The notes under the pieces were generated by a model. That model was not told the origin of the DNA, made no database searches, and saw only the letters and a program-made list of their open reading frames with translations. Positions 43,967 to 52,203 of a stretch of 64,000 bases of DNA are shown in pieces; within the stretch, counting starts at the first letter, position 1, and every line of letters begins with the position of its first letter. Source of the DNA: JAPOXR01 sp965221935. Its GTDB lineage: Bacteria > Pseudomonadota > Alphaproteobacteria > Rhodobacterales > Rhodobacteraceae. The position numbers and the translations under genes were made by a program. The stretch covers positions 124,001-188,000 of the forward strand of contig CBDCSZ010000036.1 of assembly GCA_965221935.1 (NCBI GenBank), written 5' to 3'.

Positions 43967-46014
43967 ATTCCCTGGAATCGCCATGAGGAATTGGCGGGCG
44001 CCCAAGGAGATGACTGAGATTCACCAGCGGATGAAAGCTGACCGTTCAAAGCTTTTCAGGAGAGGCGCAAAAAACGGTTTTGGCATGTAAACGGATCTTT
44101 CGCTCAAGGACAAAAGTCAGCAGCATTAACTTCAGAATGGGCAATGTGAAAAAATTCCGGATGTCAGGAAACCTGAAGAGCTTCCTTTCAAGCCATTGCC
44201 GGAGGCGGCTGTCCACGTCAGGAACCGGGACATTTCCTCCGTCGAACTGACGCAGTCTCTCCTGAAGCGCATCGCATCCCTGGACGGGAGGCAAAAAAGT
44301 TACGCCGCGGTGATGGCCGGCCAGGCCCCAGGCGGCAGCGGAGCAGGCGGACCGGGAGCTGGCGGAGAAGAGGTGCCGGGGCCCTTTGCATGGGATCCCT
44401 GTTGCGGTGAAAGACGTGTGTTTCACCAAGGGGGTCCGGACGATGGGGGGAGCGGCGGCGCTGGCCGGTCATATTCCCGGTGAGGATGCGGCTGTCGTGA
44501 CGCGGATGGCGGAAGCCGGGGCGGTTTTGCTGGGCAAGCTCAATCTGACGGAAGGCGCCATGGGGGGATATAATCCTCAATTTGAAGCTCCATTGAATCC
44601 CTGGAATCCGGGGGTGTGGCCGGGGGCTTCCTCCAGCGGATCAGGGGTCGCTGCCGCGGCGGGGCTGGCCTATGGGACGCTGGGCATTTTTACTTCGGCG
44701 CTTTTGAGCAGTATTCACCCGGCACTGACAACACCGGCGCAGTAATTCTAATTTTGGATTTTTGAGTTTTTAACGTGTTGTATCACAACGGTTTTTTGGC
44801 CCGGGGGGAATTTTTTTCCGCCGCAGGCGGCTGCGCGCCGGCGGTTCCCCGGCGGCGGGCGAATCACCTGCCGCCGACGCCGCTCCGGCCGCCGGCTCCT
44901 GGGGAAAAGGCGCGGAGAAGACATGTAAGTTGTTGTTTTTACTTACATTTGTACAAATTTTTGATATGTGCATAATGCGGCGCCATGTCCCCGCTGGCCG
45001 GATACATCGCCGACATGCGCGAACTCTGCGCGTCCGCCCCGGACCGCAGGACCGGCGCCAACGCCCGCCTGGAGATGGCCGACATCGGCATGGCGGCCTT
45101 CGCCGTCTTCTTCCTGCAGTGCCCGTCCTTCCTGGCGGCGCAGGCGCAGCTTCAGTCCCGCCAGGGCCGGTCCAACGCCCGGACCCTGTTCGGCATTGAC
45201 CGGCTGCCGACCGACAGCCACATCCGCAGCGTGCTCGACGGCGTGCCGCCGGAGCGCTTCGATTCCATCTTCACCCGGACCGTCGACCAGCTGGACCGCC
45301 AGGGCGCCCTTGACTGGCTGCGCCGGCTTGACGGGCGGCTGCTGATCGCCCTTGACGGCACCGAGTATTTCACCTCCTGCAGCATCGGCTGCCGGAACTG
45401 CTCGCAGCGGAAACTGGCGGACGGGCGGACACAGAACTTCCACGCCGTGCTCGGCGCCAGCATCGTCGCCCCGGGAACCTCGCGCCTCCTGCCGCTGCCG
45501 CCGGAGTTCATCCGCCCGCAGGACGGGGCTGAGAAACAGGACTGCGAGATCAACGCCGCCAAGCGCTGGCTGCGGCGGACCGGATCCGGCCTGGCCCGGC
45601 TCAGACCGGTTTATCTCGGCGACGACCTCTACTGCCGCCAGCCGCTCTGCGAGGCCGTGCTGGCCGCCGGCGGAAGCTTCATCCTGACCTGCAAGCCGAG
45701 CTCGCACACAACGCTTTACGAGTATATTCAAGGGGTTGAGACCGGCTGTCTGACCCGGACCGAGGGCCGGAAAAAGAAAAAGCGCCAGCTGCGCTACCGC
45801 TGGATGAGCGGTCTGCCGATCCGTGACGGAAAGGACGCGCTGGAAGTCAACTGGTTCGAAGTCACCATCACATCGCCGTCCGGAAAGCGGCTCTACCGCA
45901 ACAGCTTCGCCACCGACCTCCCGGTCGGCCCGGACAGCGTCGCCGAACTGGCCGACTGCGCCCGGTCCCGGTGGAAAGTGGAGAACAACGCCTTCAAGGC
46001 TCTCAAAGACCGCG

Positions 46015-46329
46015 TTGCCGAATGCATGCGATTTCGATCCAGAGCCACGCCCTGGCGCCGGCGGCATCGAGGTCACGCACCCGTTCCATCCCTGGAGGGG
46101 TCGCTGGCTCGCGCTTGAATCCATCACGAACGAATTCGGCCTGAACCGGGTTCGGGTGTTTACGGGATGCGGGCGGCAGCTGCGCCTGTTTCCGGCGGCC
46201 TGGACCAGCCTGCGCGCTGTTGACACCTTCGAGGAGCAGGCGGCCGGGTGTTCCTCTTTCCGAGCGGACGATCTTTCGGAGTTGCGGGAATTGGTCGACA
46301 TGCTAATCAAAAAAGATTGCCCGAAATGA
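46015..46329 (+). CDS. DUF5372-like protein of the recombinase element
   Basis: 104 residues from a TTG at 46015, almost at the left end of the element. The sequence (GGIEVTHPFHPWRGRWLALE, FGLNRVRVFTGCGRQLRLFP, AAWTSLRAVDTFEEQAAGCS then FRADDLSELRELVDML) matches the pattern I recall for DUF5372: VTHPFHPLRG, a beta-hairpin, then LPAAWTD and SxFRxxDLxEL. Proteins of this kind lie next to serine recombinases. Function unknown. The start is uncertain. Confidence 0.6.
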   Translation: MPNACDFDPEPRPGAGGIEVTHPFHPWRGRWLALESITNEFGLNRVRVFTGCGRQLRLFPAAWTSLRAVDTFEEQAAGCSSFRADDLSELRELVDMLIKKDCPK

Positions 46330-46478
46330 TTGAAAATTATTGCCCGAAATGTGCAAAATTCCCACGATACAGCGTGATTACAGAGCGTTATGTGCCAAGA
46401 GGATCGCCGGCCGGCTTGCGGAAGCTGTCAATATGAGTAATATATGATGATTTTCGAGAGCCGTGAATGGAGCTGCCC

Positions 46479-46952
46479 ATGTCCGACGATGACCAGAAGG
46501 TCAAAAACCTCGAGGCCTCCGGCACCCTCAACCGGCGCCCGGAGCGCATCCGCTCCCAACGTTTCCGGGCCGGCGGCTTCTTCGACCCGCGCGACTTGCT
46601 GCAGGTGCGTTACGAGATGGTGCGCAGCGCCGGGGACGAACCGCTGGCGGAGGTGGCCGCAGAGTTCGGCGTCTCGGTCCCCACCTGTGTCCGGATCCGG
46701 CGCAGCTTCCGCGAGGGCGGGCTGCAGGCCCTGGCGCCGCTGCGCCGGGGACCGCGCCGGGCCCACAAGGTCAGCGACGAGATTCTGGACTTCATCGCCG
46801 CCTACAGGTCCGAGCACGGGCCAGTTGGCGCCCGGCGCCTGGCGCCGGTGATCGAGGAGCGTTTCGGTGTCAGCCTTCATCCACGCACCATCAACAAGGC
46901 AATCGAGCGGTCAAAAAAAAACACTGCGCCCCGGTACGGGAGGGCTCGATGA
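46479..46952 (+). CDS. helix-turn-helix protein of the recombinase element
   Basis: About 157 residues from ATG 46479 (an ATG at 46467 is also in frame). Two HTH units are visible: EMVRSAGDEPLAEVAAEFGV...VPTCVRIRRSFREGGLQALA, typical of IS-type N-terminal HTH (IS630/IS481-like), and RVAPVIEERFGVSLHPRTIN-like in the C-terminal part. It may bind the element ends or regulate the recombinase. The last ten codons overlap the next open frame. Confidence 0.6.
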   Translation: MSDDDQKVKNLEASGTLNRRPERIRSQRFRAGGFFDPRDLLQVRYEMVRSAGDEPLAEVAAEFGVSVPTCVRIRRSFREGGLQALAPLRRGPRRAHKVSDEILDFIAAYRSEHGPVGARRLAPVIEERFGVSLHPRTINKAIERSKKNTAPRYGRAR

Positions 46953-47193
46953 CGACGGACTGCGACGCTACCGGCGCTGGCATCTCGACTGGCTCGCCGG
47001 GAACGCGGCGCCGGTTCTCAGCCGCCACGGCATGGCGGGGGCGCTGCGTCTCACGGCCGTCCTTGACCGGGCGCCGGTTTCCAGCGCGGCGGCGCCGACC
47101 GGCGAAACCGGGGCCGGCTGCATCACCGTCGCGGCGGCGGCGATGGTCCTGCGGCTGCTCAGATGCGAATCCAACGAGGGAGATGGATGGTGA
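46942..47193 (+). CDS. small ORF between the HTH and recombinase genes
   Basis: About 80 residues (DDDGLRRYRRWHLDWLAGNA, APVLSRHGMAGALRLTAVLD), ending at 47193 and overlapping the recombinase start at 47187. The start is unclear. Position and overlap suggest translational coupling, and similar small ORFs may belong to this element type. No family recognised. Confidence 0.35.
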   Translation, partial: GLDDDGLRRYRRWHLDWLAGNAAPVLSRHGMAGALRLTAVLDRAPVSSAAAPTGETGAGCITVAAAAMVLRLLRCESNEGDGW

Positions 47194-49283
47194 AGGACAT
47201 CGGAACCGGCAAGATCTCCGCCAGCCACCTTGAGCGAGAGGCGTGTGTCTACATCCGCCAGTCGTCTCCCGGCCAGGTGATCAACAACACCGAGAGCACC
47301 CGGCGCCAGTACGACTTGAGTGAGCGCGCGCTGGCGCTGGGATGGCCGCGGGAGCGGATCCGGGTCATCGACCAGGATCAGGGTCTCTCCGGCGCCGACG
47401 CCGAAAGGCGCGGGGGGTTCCAGGACCTGATGGCCCGGATCGCCGCCGGCGAAGTCGGCATCGTTCTCAGCCTCGAGATCTCGCGCCTCGGCCGCAGCAA
47501 CGCCGACCTGCACCGGCTGTTCCGCCTTGCCTCACTCTCCGGCACGCTGGTCTGCGACGAGGCCGGCGTCCATGATCCCGGCAACAGCAGCGACCTGCTT
47601 TTGCTCGGGATCAAGAGCTCGGTCTACGAGTTCGAGCTTGACGGGATCCGCCAGCGGCTGCTCGGCGGTGTCCTCAACAAGGCACAGCGCGGCGAATTGA
47701 GAACCGCACTGCCCGCCGGCCTGGTCTACGATCCACAAGACGCGGTGGTTCTCGACCCCGACATTCAAGTCGCCGAAGCGGTCAATCTGGTGTTCGAGAC
47801 TTTCCGCAGGACCCGCTCGGTCAGGGCGACATTTAATTGGCTTCTCGACAACGCCATACCGCTGCCGGCATGCCCGGTCTCCGAAGGTCATCGGCTGATC
47901 TGGTCCGAGGCCCGCTATTCAAGGGTTCTCAGCATCCTCCGGAACCCCCGCTATGCGGGTTGCTACGCCTGGGGCCGACGGGGCGGCAATGCCGGGCGGG
48001 CAAACCCCTGGGAGGCATGGCGGGTCTGCATCCCCGAGGCGCATGCCGGCTACATCGACTGGGAGGAGTTCCAGCGCAACCAGAGGCAGCTGGCCGACAA
48101 CCACAGGCAATGCTTCGTCGCGGCACACGGACGCACCGGCCCACTGCGGGAAGGCGGCACACTGTTGCAATCGCGCGCGATCTGCGGGCGTTGCGGCAGC
48201 CAGATGCTGGTCAAATACGGCGGAGCGACGGATCCGAAGCGGGCGAACGAACGGCACTATCACTGCGTCGGCGGCAAGGCCGCCCGGGCGGGGAAGTCCT
48301 GCCAGACGATGCGGGGAGAGCGGATCGACGCGGCCGTCACCGACTTCCTTGTCGGCGCGGTCAATCGGAGCAACATCGATCTGGCCCTGTCGGTGGAGGA
48401 ACAGGTCAAGTCGGACTTCGCCAGGGCAGACCGTCAGCGCTCACACCGGGTCGAGGCGCTGCGCCACCAGGCCGAACTGGCCGGCAGGCGCTGCCGGGAG
48501 GTCGACCCGGGCTACCGCCTCGTCGCCGCGACGCTGGAAAGGGAGTGGAATGACGCACTGCACAAACTGGACGAGGCCGAAGCCGAGCGCAGCCGGCTCG
48601 CCGACGAATTCCAGCAAACAACGGACGAGGTCCAGCGCCGGAGAATCAGGGAACTGTCCGCCGACTTCGCAGTCGCCTGGAATGCGCCGACGACAGGGAA
48701 CGCAGACCGCAAGCGCATGCTGGCTCTTCTGGTCGAGGATGCCACGCTCATCCGAAGCGGCTACTCGGTGTCAATTCAGTTGCGCATGCGTGGCGGCAGG
48801 GCGCTTGAACTCGATCCGGTCGATCTGCTCAGGCCCGGCGGCGGCGTTCGCAGCACCCCGGCGGAGACCGTGGCGGAAGTGGGCAGGCTCACCGAAAGCA
48901 TGGGCGACAAGGCCATTGCCGGGCAACTCAACCGGAGAGGCATGCTGAACTGCGGGGACAAGCCCTGGACAAGGGAGAGCGTCGCCAGCCTGCGCCACTA
49001 TCATGGACTGCCAAGCCACCTCAGGCGGCTCCAGAAGGCGAAAAGGGAGCAAGGCTGGAGCACCGCCGAGGAAATCAGCAAGGCGCTCGGCATCTCGGTC
49101 AGGGCCCTGAGAGAGCGAAGCCGCCGAGGCACATGGGTCGAACGCCACACCTTCACCATAGGCACGAGACCGTTTTCGATGTACCGTCTGCTCGACGATG
49201 CCGGATGCGAACGAACAAGGGAACCGCAAACAGACCACCCAGGAAACGGGCATGGCCATGAGATGACAAGGGAGGCATCATGA
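47187..49283 (+). CDS. large serine recombinase
   Basis: 698 residues from ATG 47187. The catalytic N terminus EACVYIRQSSPGQVINNTES carries the nucleophilic Ser. LSLEISRLGRSNADLHRLFR is the R-x-x-R active-site helix. The recombinase domain follows (SILRNPRYAGCYAWGRRGGN), then the zinc ribbon RAICGRCGSQMLVKYGG...YHCVG with four Cys/His. A long coiled coil (RRQSHRVEALRHQAELAG region) and an unusual C-terminal HTH (AEEISKALGISVRALRERSR) close it. It should insert and excise the element. The C-terminal HTH extension is longer than in phage integrases. Confidence 0.9.
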   Translation: MVKDIGTGKISASHLEREACVYIRQSSPGQVINNTESTRRQYDLSERALALGWPRERIRVIDQDQGLSGADAERRGGFQDLMARIAAGEVGIVLSLEISRLGRSNADLHRLFRLASLSGTLVCDEAGVHDPGNSSDLLLLGIKSSVYEFELDGIRQRLLGGVLNKAQRGELRTALPAGLVYDPQDAVVLDPDIQVAEAVNLVFETFRRTRSVRATFNWLLDNAIPLPACPVSEGHRLIWSEARYSRVLSILRNPRYAGCYAWGRRGGNAGRANPWEAWRVCIPEAHAGYIDWEEFQRNQRQLADNHRQCFVAAHGRTGPLREGGTLLQSRAICGRCGSQMLVKYGGATDPKRANERHYHCVGGKAARAGKSCQTMRGERIDAAVTDFLVGAVNRSNIDLALSVEEQVKSDFARADRQRSHRVEALRHQAELAGRRCREVDPGYRLVAATLEREWNDALHKLDEAEAERSRLADEFQQTTDEVQRRRIRELSADFAVAWNAPTTGNADRKRMLALLVEDATLIRSGYSVSIQLRMRGGRALELDPVDLLRPGGGVRSTPAETVAEVGRLTESMGDKAIAGQLNRRGMLNCGDKPWTRESVASLRHYHGLPSHLRRLQKAKREQGWSTAEEISKALGISVRALRERSRRGTWVERHTFTIGTRPFSMYRLLDDAGCERTREPQTDHPGNGHGHEMTREAS

Positions 49284-49854
49284 AATCAAATCCAAGGACG
49301 GATACCATCTCGAGCACAACTTCGGGCACGGCAAAGAAACCCTGTCCAGCCTGCTGGCGGCCTTCAACCTGATCGCGTTCCTGATGCAGAGCGCCTGCGA
49401 CCTGGTCTGCGAAAGCTGGCGGGAGGCCCGGGCAAAGCTCGCCGCCCGCTGCCGGCTTCTTGACAACCTGAAGTTCCTGACCGTCTACGTCGTGCACGAC
49501 GACTGGGACGCCGTGATGCGGACAATCATCACCGGCGAGCTGCCGGAAAAGCCTCCGTAACCGGAACCGGCAGCCCCGCCCCTTCCGCCGAAACACAGTA
49601 GAAATCCGCCCGGAAACGCAGCCGAAAATGAAGAAAAAACCGATGTGAACGCATAATTGGAATTACTGACACCGGCGGGTCCATCCGCTTCCCGTCCGCC
49701 TCCTGCGGGGTGGTGGGCCTGAAGCCGACCTGGGGCAGAGTCAGCCGCCATGGCGTTCTGGCCCTGGCCGAATCGATGGACCATGTCGGTCCTCTGACCC
49801 GCAGAACCGCCGACGCGGCGGTGATGCTCCAGGCCATCGCCGGTCATGACCCTA

Positions 49855-49892
49855 GTATCCAGACATCATAGAATTGATGGATACAGCGACCA
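49855..49892. mobile_element. solo IS630-family end
   Basis: GTATCCAGACATCATAGAAT then TGATGGATACAGCGAC matches the right end of the IS630 elements at 57689 and 63359 with few differences, and is preceded by TA (49853-49854). Beyond 49892 the sequence is unrelated. It marks the deletion junction that removed the amidase 3' half. Confidence 0.75.
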
Positions 49893-50126
49893 AATGGCTT
49901 TCTCCATGTGGTATTCAATGCTTCCGGCAAAAGTGATGATCGAAGCCAATTTCTGCGCGACAAGGCCCTCCAAACCCAACACCTCATCAATTCGATCGGC
50001 TCGTCCAAATTCTCGGGTGGATTGTTGTGCCATTAGTCTACTTACGGTCCAGTGTCGTCGTTTCAGAGCTGTCGATTTCAAGAGTTCGTTCGAGATGCCG
50101 ATTAATGTGACATGAAATCCGGCCAA
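49866..50126 (-). CDS. truncated unknown protein downstream of the AbiE toxin
   Basis: 86 codons from ATG 50126, overlapping the end of the AbiEii-like gene by 25 bases. It reads FHVTLIGISNELLKSTALKR, RRHWTVSRLMAQQSTREFGR and LEGLVAQKLASIITFAGSIE. The last residues (SLYPSIL) are encoded by the IS630 end, so the true C terminus is gone. No family recognised. It is coupled to the toxin gene. Confidence 0.4.
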   Translation of the reverse strand: MAGFHVTLIGISNELLKSTALKRRHWTVSRLMAQQSTREFGRADRIDEVLGLEGLVAQKLASIITFAGSIEYHMEKAIWSLYPSIL

Positions 50127-50737
50127 CTGTGCGGCTGTTGGTGGAGGATAGTGCGCACCACTTTCTGCTCTAATGCCCGTTCAAGCGCTCGTCTAAAGTT
50201 GGTCATATTGCTAACGACAGCGTTGCGTCGGATGGCGTGTCTCCAATCAATTGGTGTTCCTTGAGGCAGGGTCCAGTTCAACAAATGCGTGAGCGCCATA
50301 TGTCCGAACATCATTCCATCGTTCCCCACAACGAACTGTAGTTCGACGTGAGTATCACTATGTGATTGGCGTTCTTCTAGGTCCCAAGTCGTGAAGAGTG
50401 TGGAGACCTCGGGATCGAGGTCTCCTATTGCCTCACCAACTGCGATGGTAAAGTCGACTTCATCGATCCGCAGTCGCCACTGTTCGGCCACCGTATCGCC
50501 GTAAGCCAGGAGATCGAGATCGCGCGTGCCGCGAAATGCCTCATCGAACCACGTCATCAGCAGCATGGCGCCTTTCAAGACGAAACGGCCGGCGTGTCGG
50601 GATTGCGCGAGGCGGTAGAGCAGGCGTTCGATCGCATAGTGCGTGAGAACCAGATCGAAATTCTGGCCCTTCTCCATGCTGATCCTGAGGAGACGGGCCC
50701 GGACCGAGGCGCCGATGTTCTTGACTGCCTCAGGCAT
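50102..50737 (-). CDS. abiEii: AbiEii-like nucleotidyltransferase toxin with atypical C terminus
   Basis: 211 residues from ATG 50737, overlapping the antitoxin stop. The N-terminal 80 residues fit AbiEii/AbiGii: MPEAVKNIGASVRARLLRIS, LTHYAIERLLYRL, FVLKGAMLLMTWFDEAFRGT and the metal motif RDLDLLAYGD. AbiEii toxins are nucleotidyltransferases that modify tRNA or other targets in abortive infection. Past residue 90 the family continuation (VVIAEKFxAMVxLG...KDFYD) is missing, replaced by DFTIAVGEAIGDLDPEVSTL and QFVVGNDGMMFGHMALTHLL to the end. Either a fusion with another gene's 3' end or a diverged variant. Confidence 0.7.
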   Translation of the reverse strand: MPEAVKNIGASVRARLLRISMEKGQNFDLVLTHYAIERLLYRLAQSRHAGRFVLKGAMLLMTWFDEAFRGTRDLDLLAYGDTVAEQWRLRIDEVDFTIAVGEAIGDLDPEVSTLFTTWDLEERQSHSDTHVELQFVVGNDGMMFGHMALTHLLNWTLPQGTPIDWRHAIRRNAVVSNMTNFRRALERALEQKVVRTILHQQPHSWPDFMSH

Positions 50738-51347
50738 TGGCGGTGAGCGCCTCGAGATAGGGGCGGACCACCGTGGCAACGCCGCCGCGCTCCGCATGCC
50801 GGGCAATCTCGGCGGGGCTCGCCTTTCGCTGCTTGAGCGCCTCCTGCAGGCCCTCCAGTGCGACCGCCTGCCCGACCTTCCGGCGATGCCGGAAACAGTC
50901 GGCAATCGTTTTGGCGACGCCGAAGACTTCCACGGGAACATTCTCGATGTGCACAGTGAGGACATCATCGGTGAGAAGCGCGTTCGTGAACCGCACGATC
51001 CGCATTCCCGGCCTTCCCTCCTTCGGCATCCAGTCCCTGGTGCCGATCGCCATCCAGACCGCCCGCGGAAGCTGGTCGGTCAGTTCGTGGTAGGCCAGCG
51101 CCGATACCAGGCAGACGACGCCCCTGGGAACGCGTTTCGCGGCTTCCGCCAGGCTGTGGTTGGCGTCGAGCGGCGCGTCGGGCAGCTGGTAGAGGCCGCG
51201 CGCGAGGCGGATGACGTCACCGCCACGAACCATTCTGCCGATTGTGGCCGCGGTGATCCCATTTACCTTGAACTCCGACAGACGCATCATCCCCTGAGAT
51301 CGCAGGAGCTCGATTGCCTGATCGCGCTGAGTGTCCAGTGTCGCCAT
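50730..51347 (-). CDS. abiEi: AbiEi antitoxin / transcriptional regulator
   Basis: 205 residues. The N-terminal winged helix (AIELLRSQGMMRLSEFKVNG, ITAATIGRMVRGGDVIRLAR with GLYQLPDA) matches the AbiEi DNA-binding domain. The C-terminal part has CLVSALAYHELTDQLPRAVW, GTRDWMPKEGRPGMRIVRFT and TIADCFRHRRKVG, the antitoxin domain. AbiEi autorepresses and neutralises AbiEii in a type IV arrangement. It leads the minus-strand operon and overlaps the toxin start by eight bases. An operator-like palindrome lies directly upstream of its ATG. Confidence 0.9.
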   Translation of the reverse strand: MATLDTQRDQAIELLRSQGMMRLSEFKVNGITAATIGRMVRGGDVIRLARGLYQLPDAPLDANHSLAEAAKRVPRGVVCLVSALAYHELTDQLPRAVWMAIGTRDWMPKEGRPGMRIVRFTNALLTDDVLTVHIENVPVEVFGVAKTIADCFRHRRKVGQAVALEGLQEALKQRKASPAEIARHAERGGVATVVRPYLEALTANA

Positions 51348-51406
51348 TGATACTATATCAAGGAATGTTGGAGCTCTCTTATAATGTTATATATCACAGT
51401 GTCCAA
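51348..51406 (-). promoter_or_regulatory. abiE promoter and palindromic operator
   Basis: On the minus strand, TTGGAC (51401-51406) lies 17 bases before TATAAG (51378-51383). The palindrome TGATA-CTA-TATCA (51348-51360) touches the start codon, and its half TATATCA recurs at 51390-51396 next to the promoter. Two half-site clusters are what an autorepressing AbiEi-type protein would bind. Confidence 0.55.
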
Positions 51407-51463
51407 GCCAAGTAAAGTATAGGTTGGCCGGCTAGATGGGCTGAGCGAAGTGGGGTCGTAGCC

Positions 51464-51954
51464 ATGACGGGCAAATGGAGCCAAATCGGAGTGCCGCACA
51501 GGGGCTGGACCTGCGTATCGGTCGACGACCTCGGTGCCCCGATGCCGTCTGCGGGATGTGCGAGACGCAAGAAATCCGGTACGTCCGCCACATGTAGCAT
51601 CCGGACTATGGGAAATCTCTCGGTGTTGGCTGCATTTGTGCCGAAGACATGGAAAACGACTATGAAGCACCACGCCGACGAGAACGAACTCTCCGCAATG
51701 CTGCTCAACGCCGCCGGCGCTGGCACAACCGCAAATGGAAAGTATCCGCAAATGGCAATGCTAATCTGAATACGGACGGAATGAACATTACCGTCTATCG
51801 CAGAACCCGCATTCTATGGGCAGCCCGAATCGAAGAACGCGCCACCGGCCGCTCTGTGACGTCGAAAGCGCGATACATTTATGAAGACGCTGCGAAGTTG
51901 GCTGCCTTCGACGCCATGATCTTTCTGAAGCACGAGCGCGGTTGGGGCTCTTGA
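51464..51954 (+). pseudogene. cysteine-cluster protein of unknown function with frameshift and stop
   Basis: Starts MTGKWSQIGVPHRGWTCVSV at 51464. Near 51535 the sense moves frame to DAVCGMCETQEIRYVRHM, meets TAG at 51595-51597, then continues HPDYGKSLGVGCICAEDMEN and ends in FDAMIFLKHERGWGS at 51954. The C-x-x-C-E, H-M-x-HPDY and GC-I-C-A pattern looks like a zinc site. I know similar hypothetical proteins from memory but no function. Two independent lesions mean it is dead. Confidence 0.65.
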
Positions 51955-51964
51955 GGAAGGGCGA

Positions 51965-52199
51965 TTATTCCGCCCGAAATGTCCTGCCTATGTCGAAGAT
52001 ATAGGCATATGCGCCGACCTTATCGTCCCCCTTGGACACGAACCCAGGGATGAGACCGATTGCGGACAACGCTAGTCCGATCTTCAGTGCGCCGTGGAAA
52101 GGCGCGTTTTCCTTGTGGGTGCGAAACCCATTCAGCAATTGTCGCTTCGGCTGGTAGCAGTCAGAGCGGTTTACGGAGGTAACGATGTAGACTGAAGCA
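51965..52199 (-). pseudogene. C-terminal fragment of an unknown protein
   Basis: The minus strand reads ASVYIVTSVNRSDCYQPKRQ, then LLNGFRTHKENAPFHGALKI and LIPGFVSKGDDKVGAYAYIF, ending in RTFRAE at 51965. The even composition and lack of stops over about 78 codons suggest real coding sequence. The upstream part is absent: 52200 onward is group-II-intron-like. No family recognised. Confidence 0.45.
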
Positions 52200-52203
52200 C
52201 TCT

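Larger units (their letters stand above)
46011..49299 (+). mobile_element. four-gene serine-recombinase mobile element
   Basis: Compared with the intact IS4-type copies, the foreign DNA enters after CTCAAAGAC and leaves before a second AAGGAC, so the exchange lies within AA(A/G)GAC. No long direct or inverted repeat is seen at the ends, as expected of a large serine recombinase with a short core. It contains a DUF5372-like gene, an HTH gene, a small gene and a 698-residue recombinase, all plus strand and nearly end to end. Size about 3.29 kb. Confidence 0.75.
44985..49560 (+). pseudogene. IS4-type transposase copy 2, split by the recombinase element
   Basis: Residues to KALKD (about 46010) are followed by the nested element; the last part resumes at 49300 as GYHLEHNFGHGKET and ends ...ITGELPEKPP at 49560. 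One substitution (Trp for Arg in DWLRRL) and Lys-rich changes separate it from the other copies. The break lies just after the catalytic Glu region, so the copy cannot be active while interrupted. Confidence 0.9.
44740..49668 (+). mobile_element. IS4-type element copy 2, carrying a serine-recombinase element
   Basis: Ends CAGTAATTCTAATT (44740) and AATTGGAATTACTG (to 49668). ACACCGGCG flanks both sides (44731-44739, 49669-49677). It is in the opposite orientation to copies 1 and 3. Without the nested 46011-49299 segment it would be 1640 bp, the size of the others. It interrupts an amidase gene inside the GTDTGG motif. Confidence 0.88.
44196..49852 (+). pseudogene. amidase-signature family protein, frameshifted and split by a nested IS
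   Basis: The N-terminal part (HVRNRDISSVELTQSLLKRI) starts around 44196. Near 44350 the sense moves to another frame with GIPVAVKDVCFTKGVRTMGG (the amidase Lys) and SSSGSGVAAAAGLAYGTLG, the Ser cluster. A 38-base insertion precedes the IS4-type element at 44740. The gene resumes after 49668: TDTGGSIRFPSASCGVVGLK, PTWGRVSRHGVLALAESMDH and VMLQAIAGHDP. At 49853 it meets an IS630 end, so the 3' half is lost. Amidases of this GatA-like family cleave aliphatic or aryl amides. Confidence 0.85.

Noticed and set aside
49866..50126. Possible reading of this unknown gene as the C terminus of AbiEii
   Set aside because: It overlaps the end of the toxin frame in another register, so a simple extension is excluded; it is listed as a separate truncated frame.
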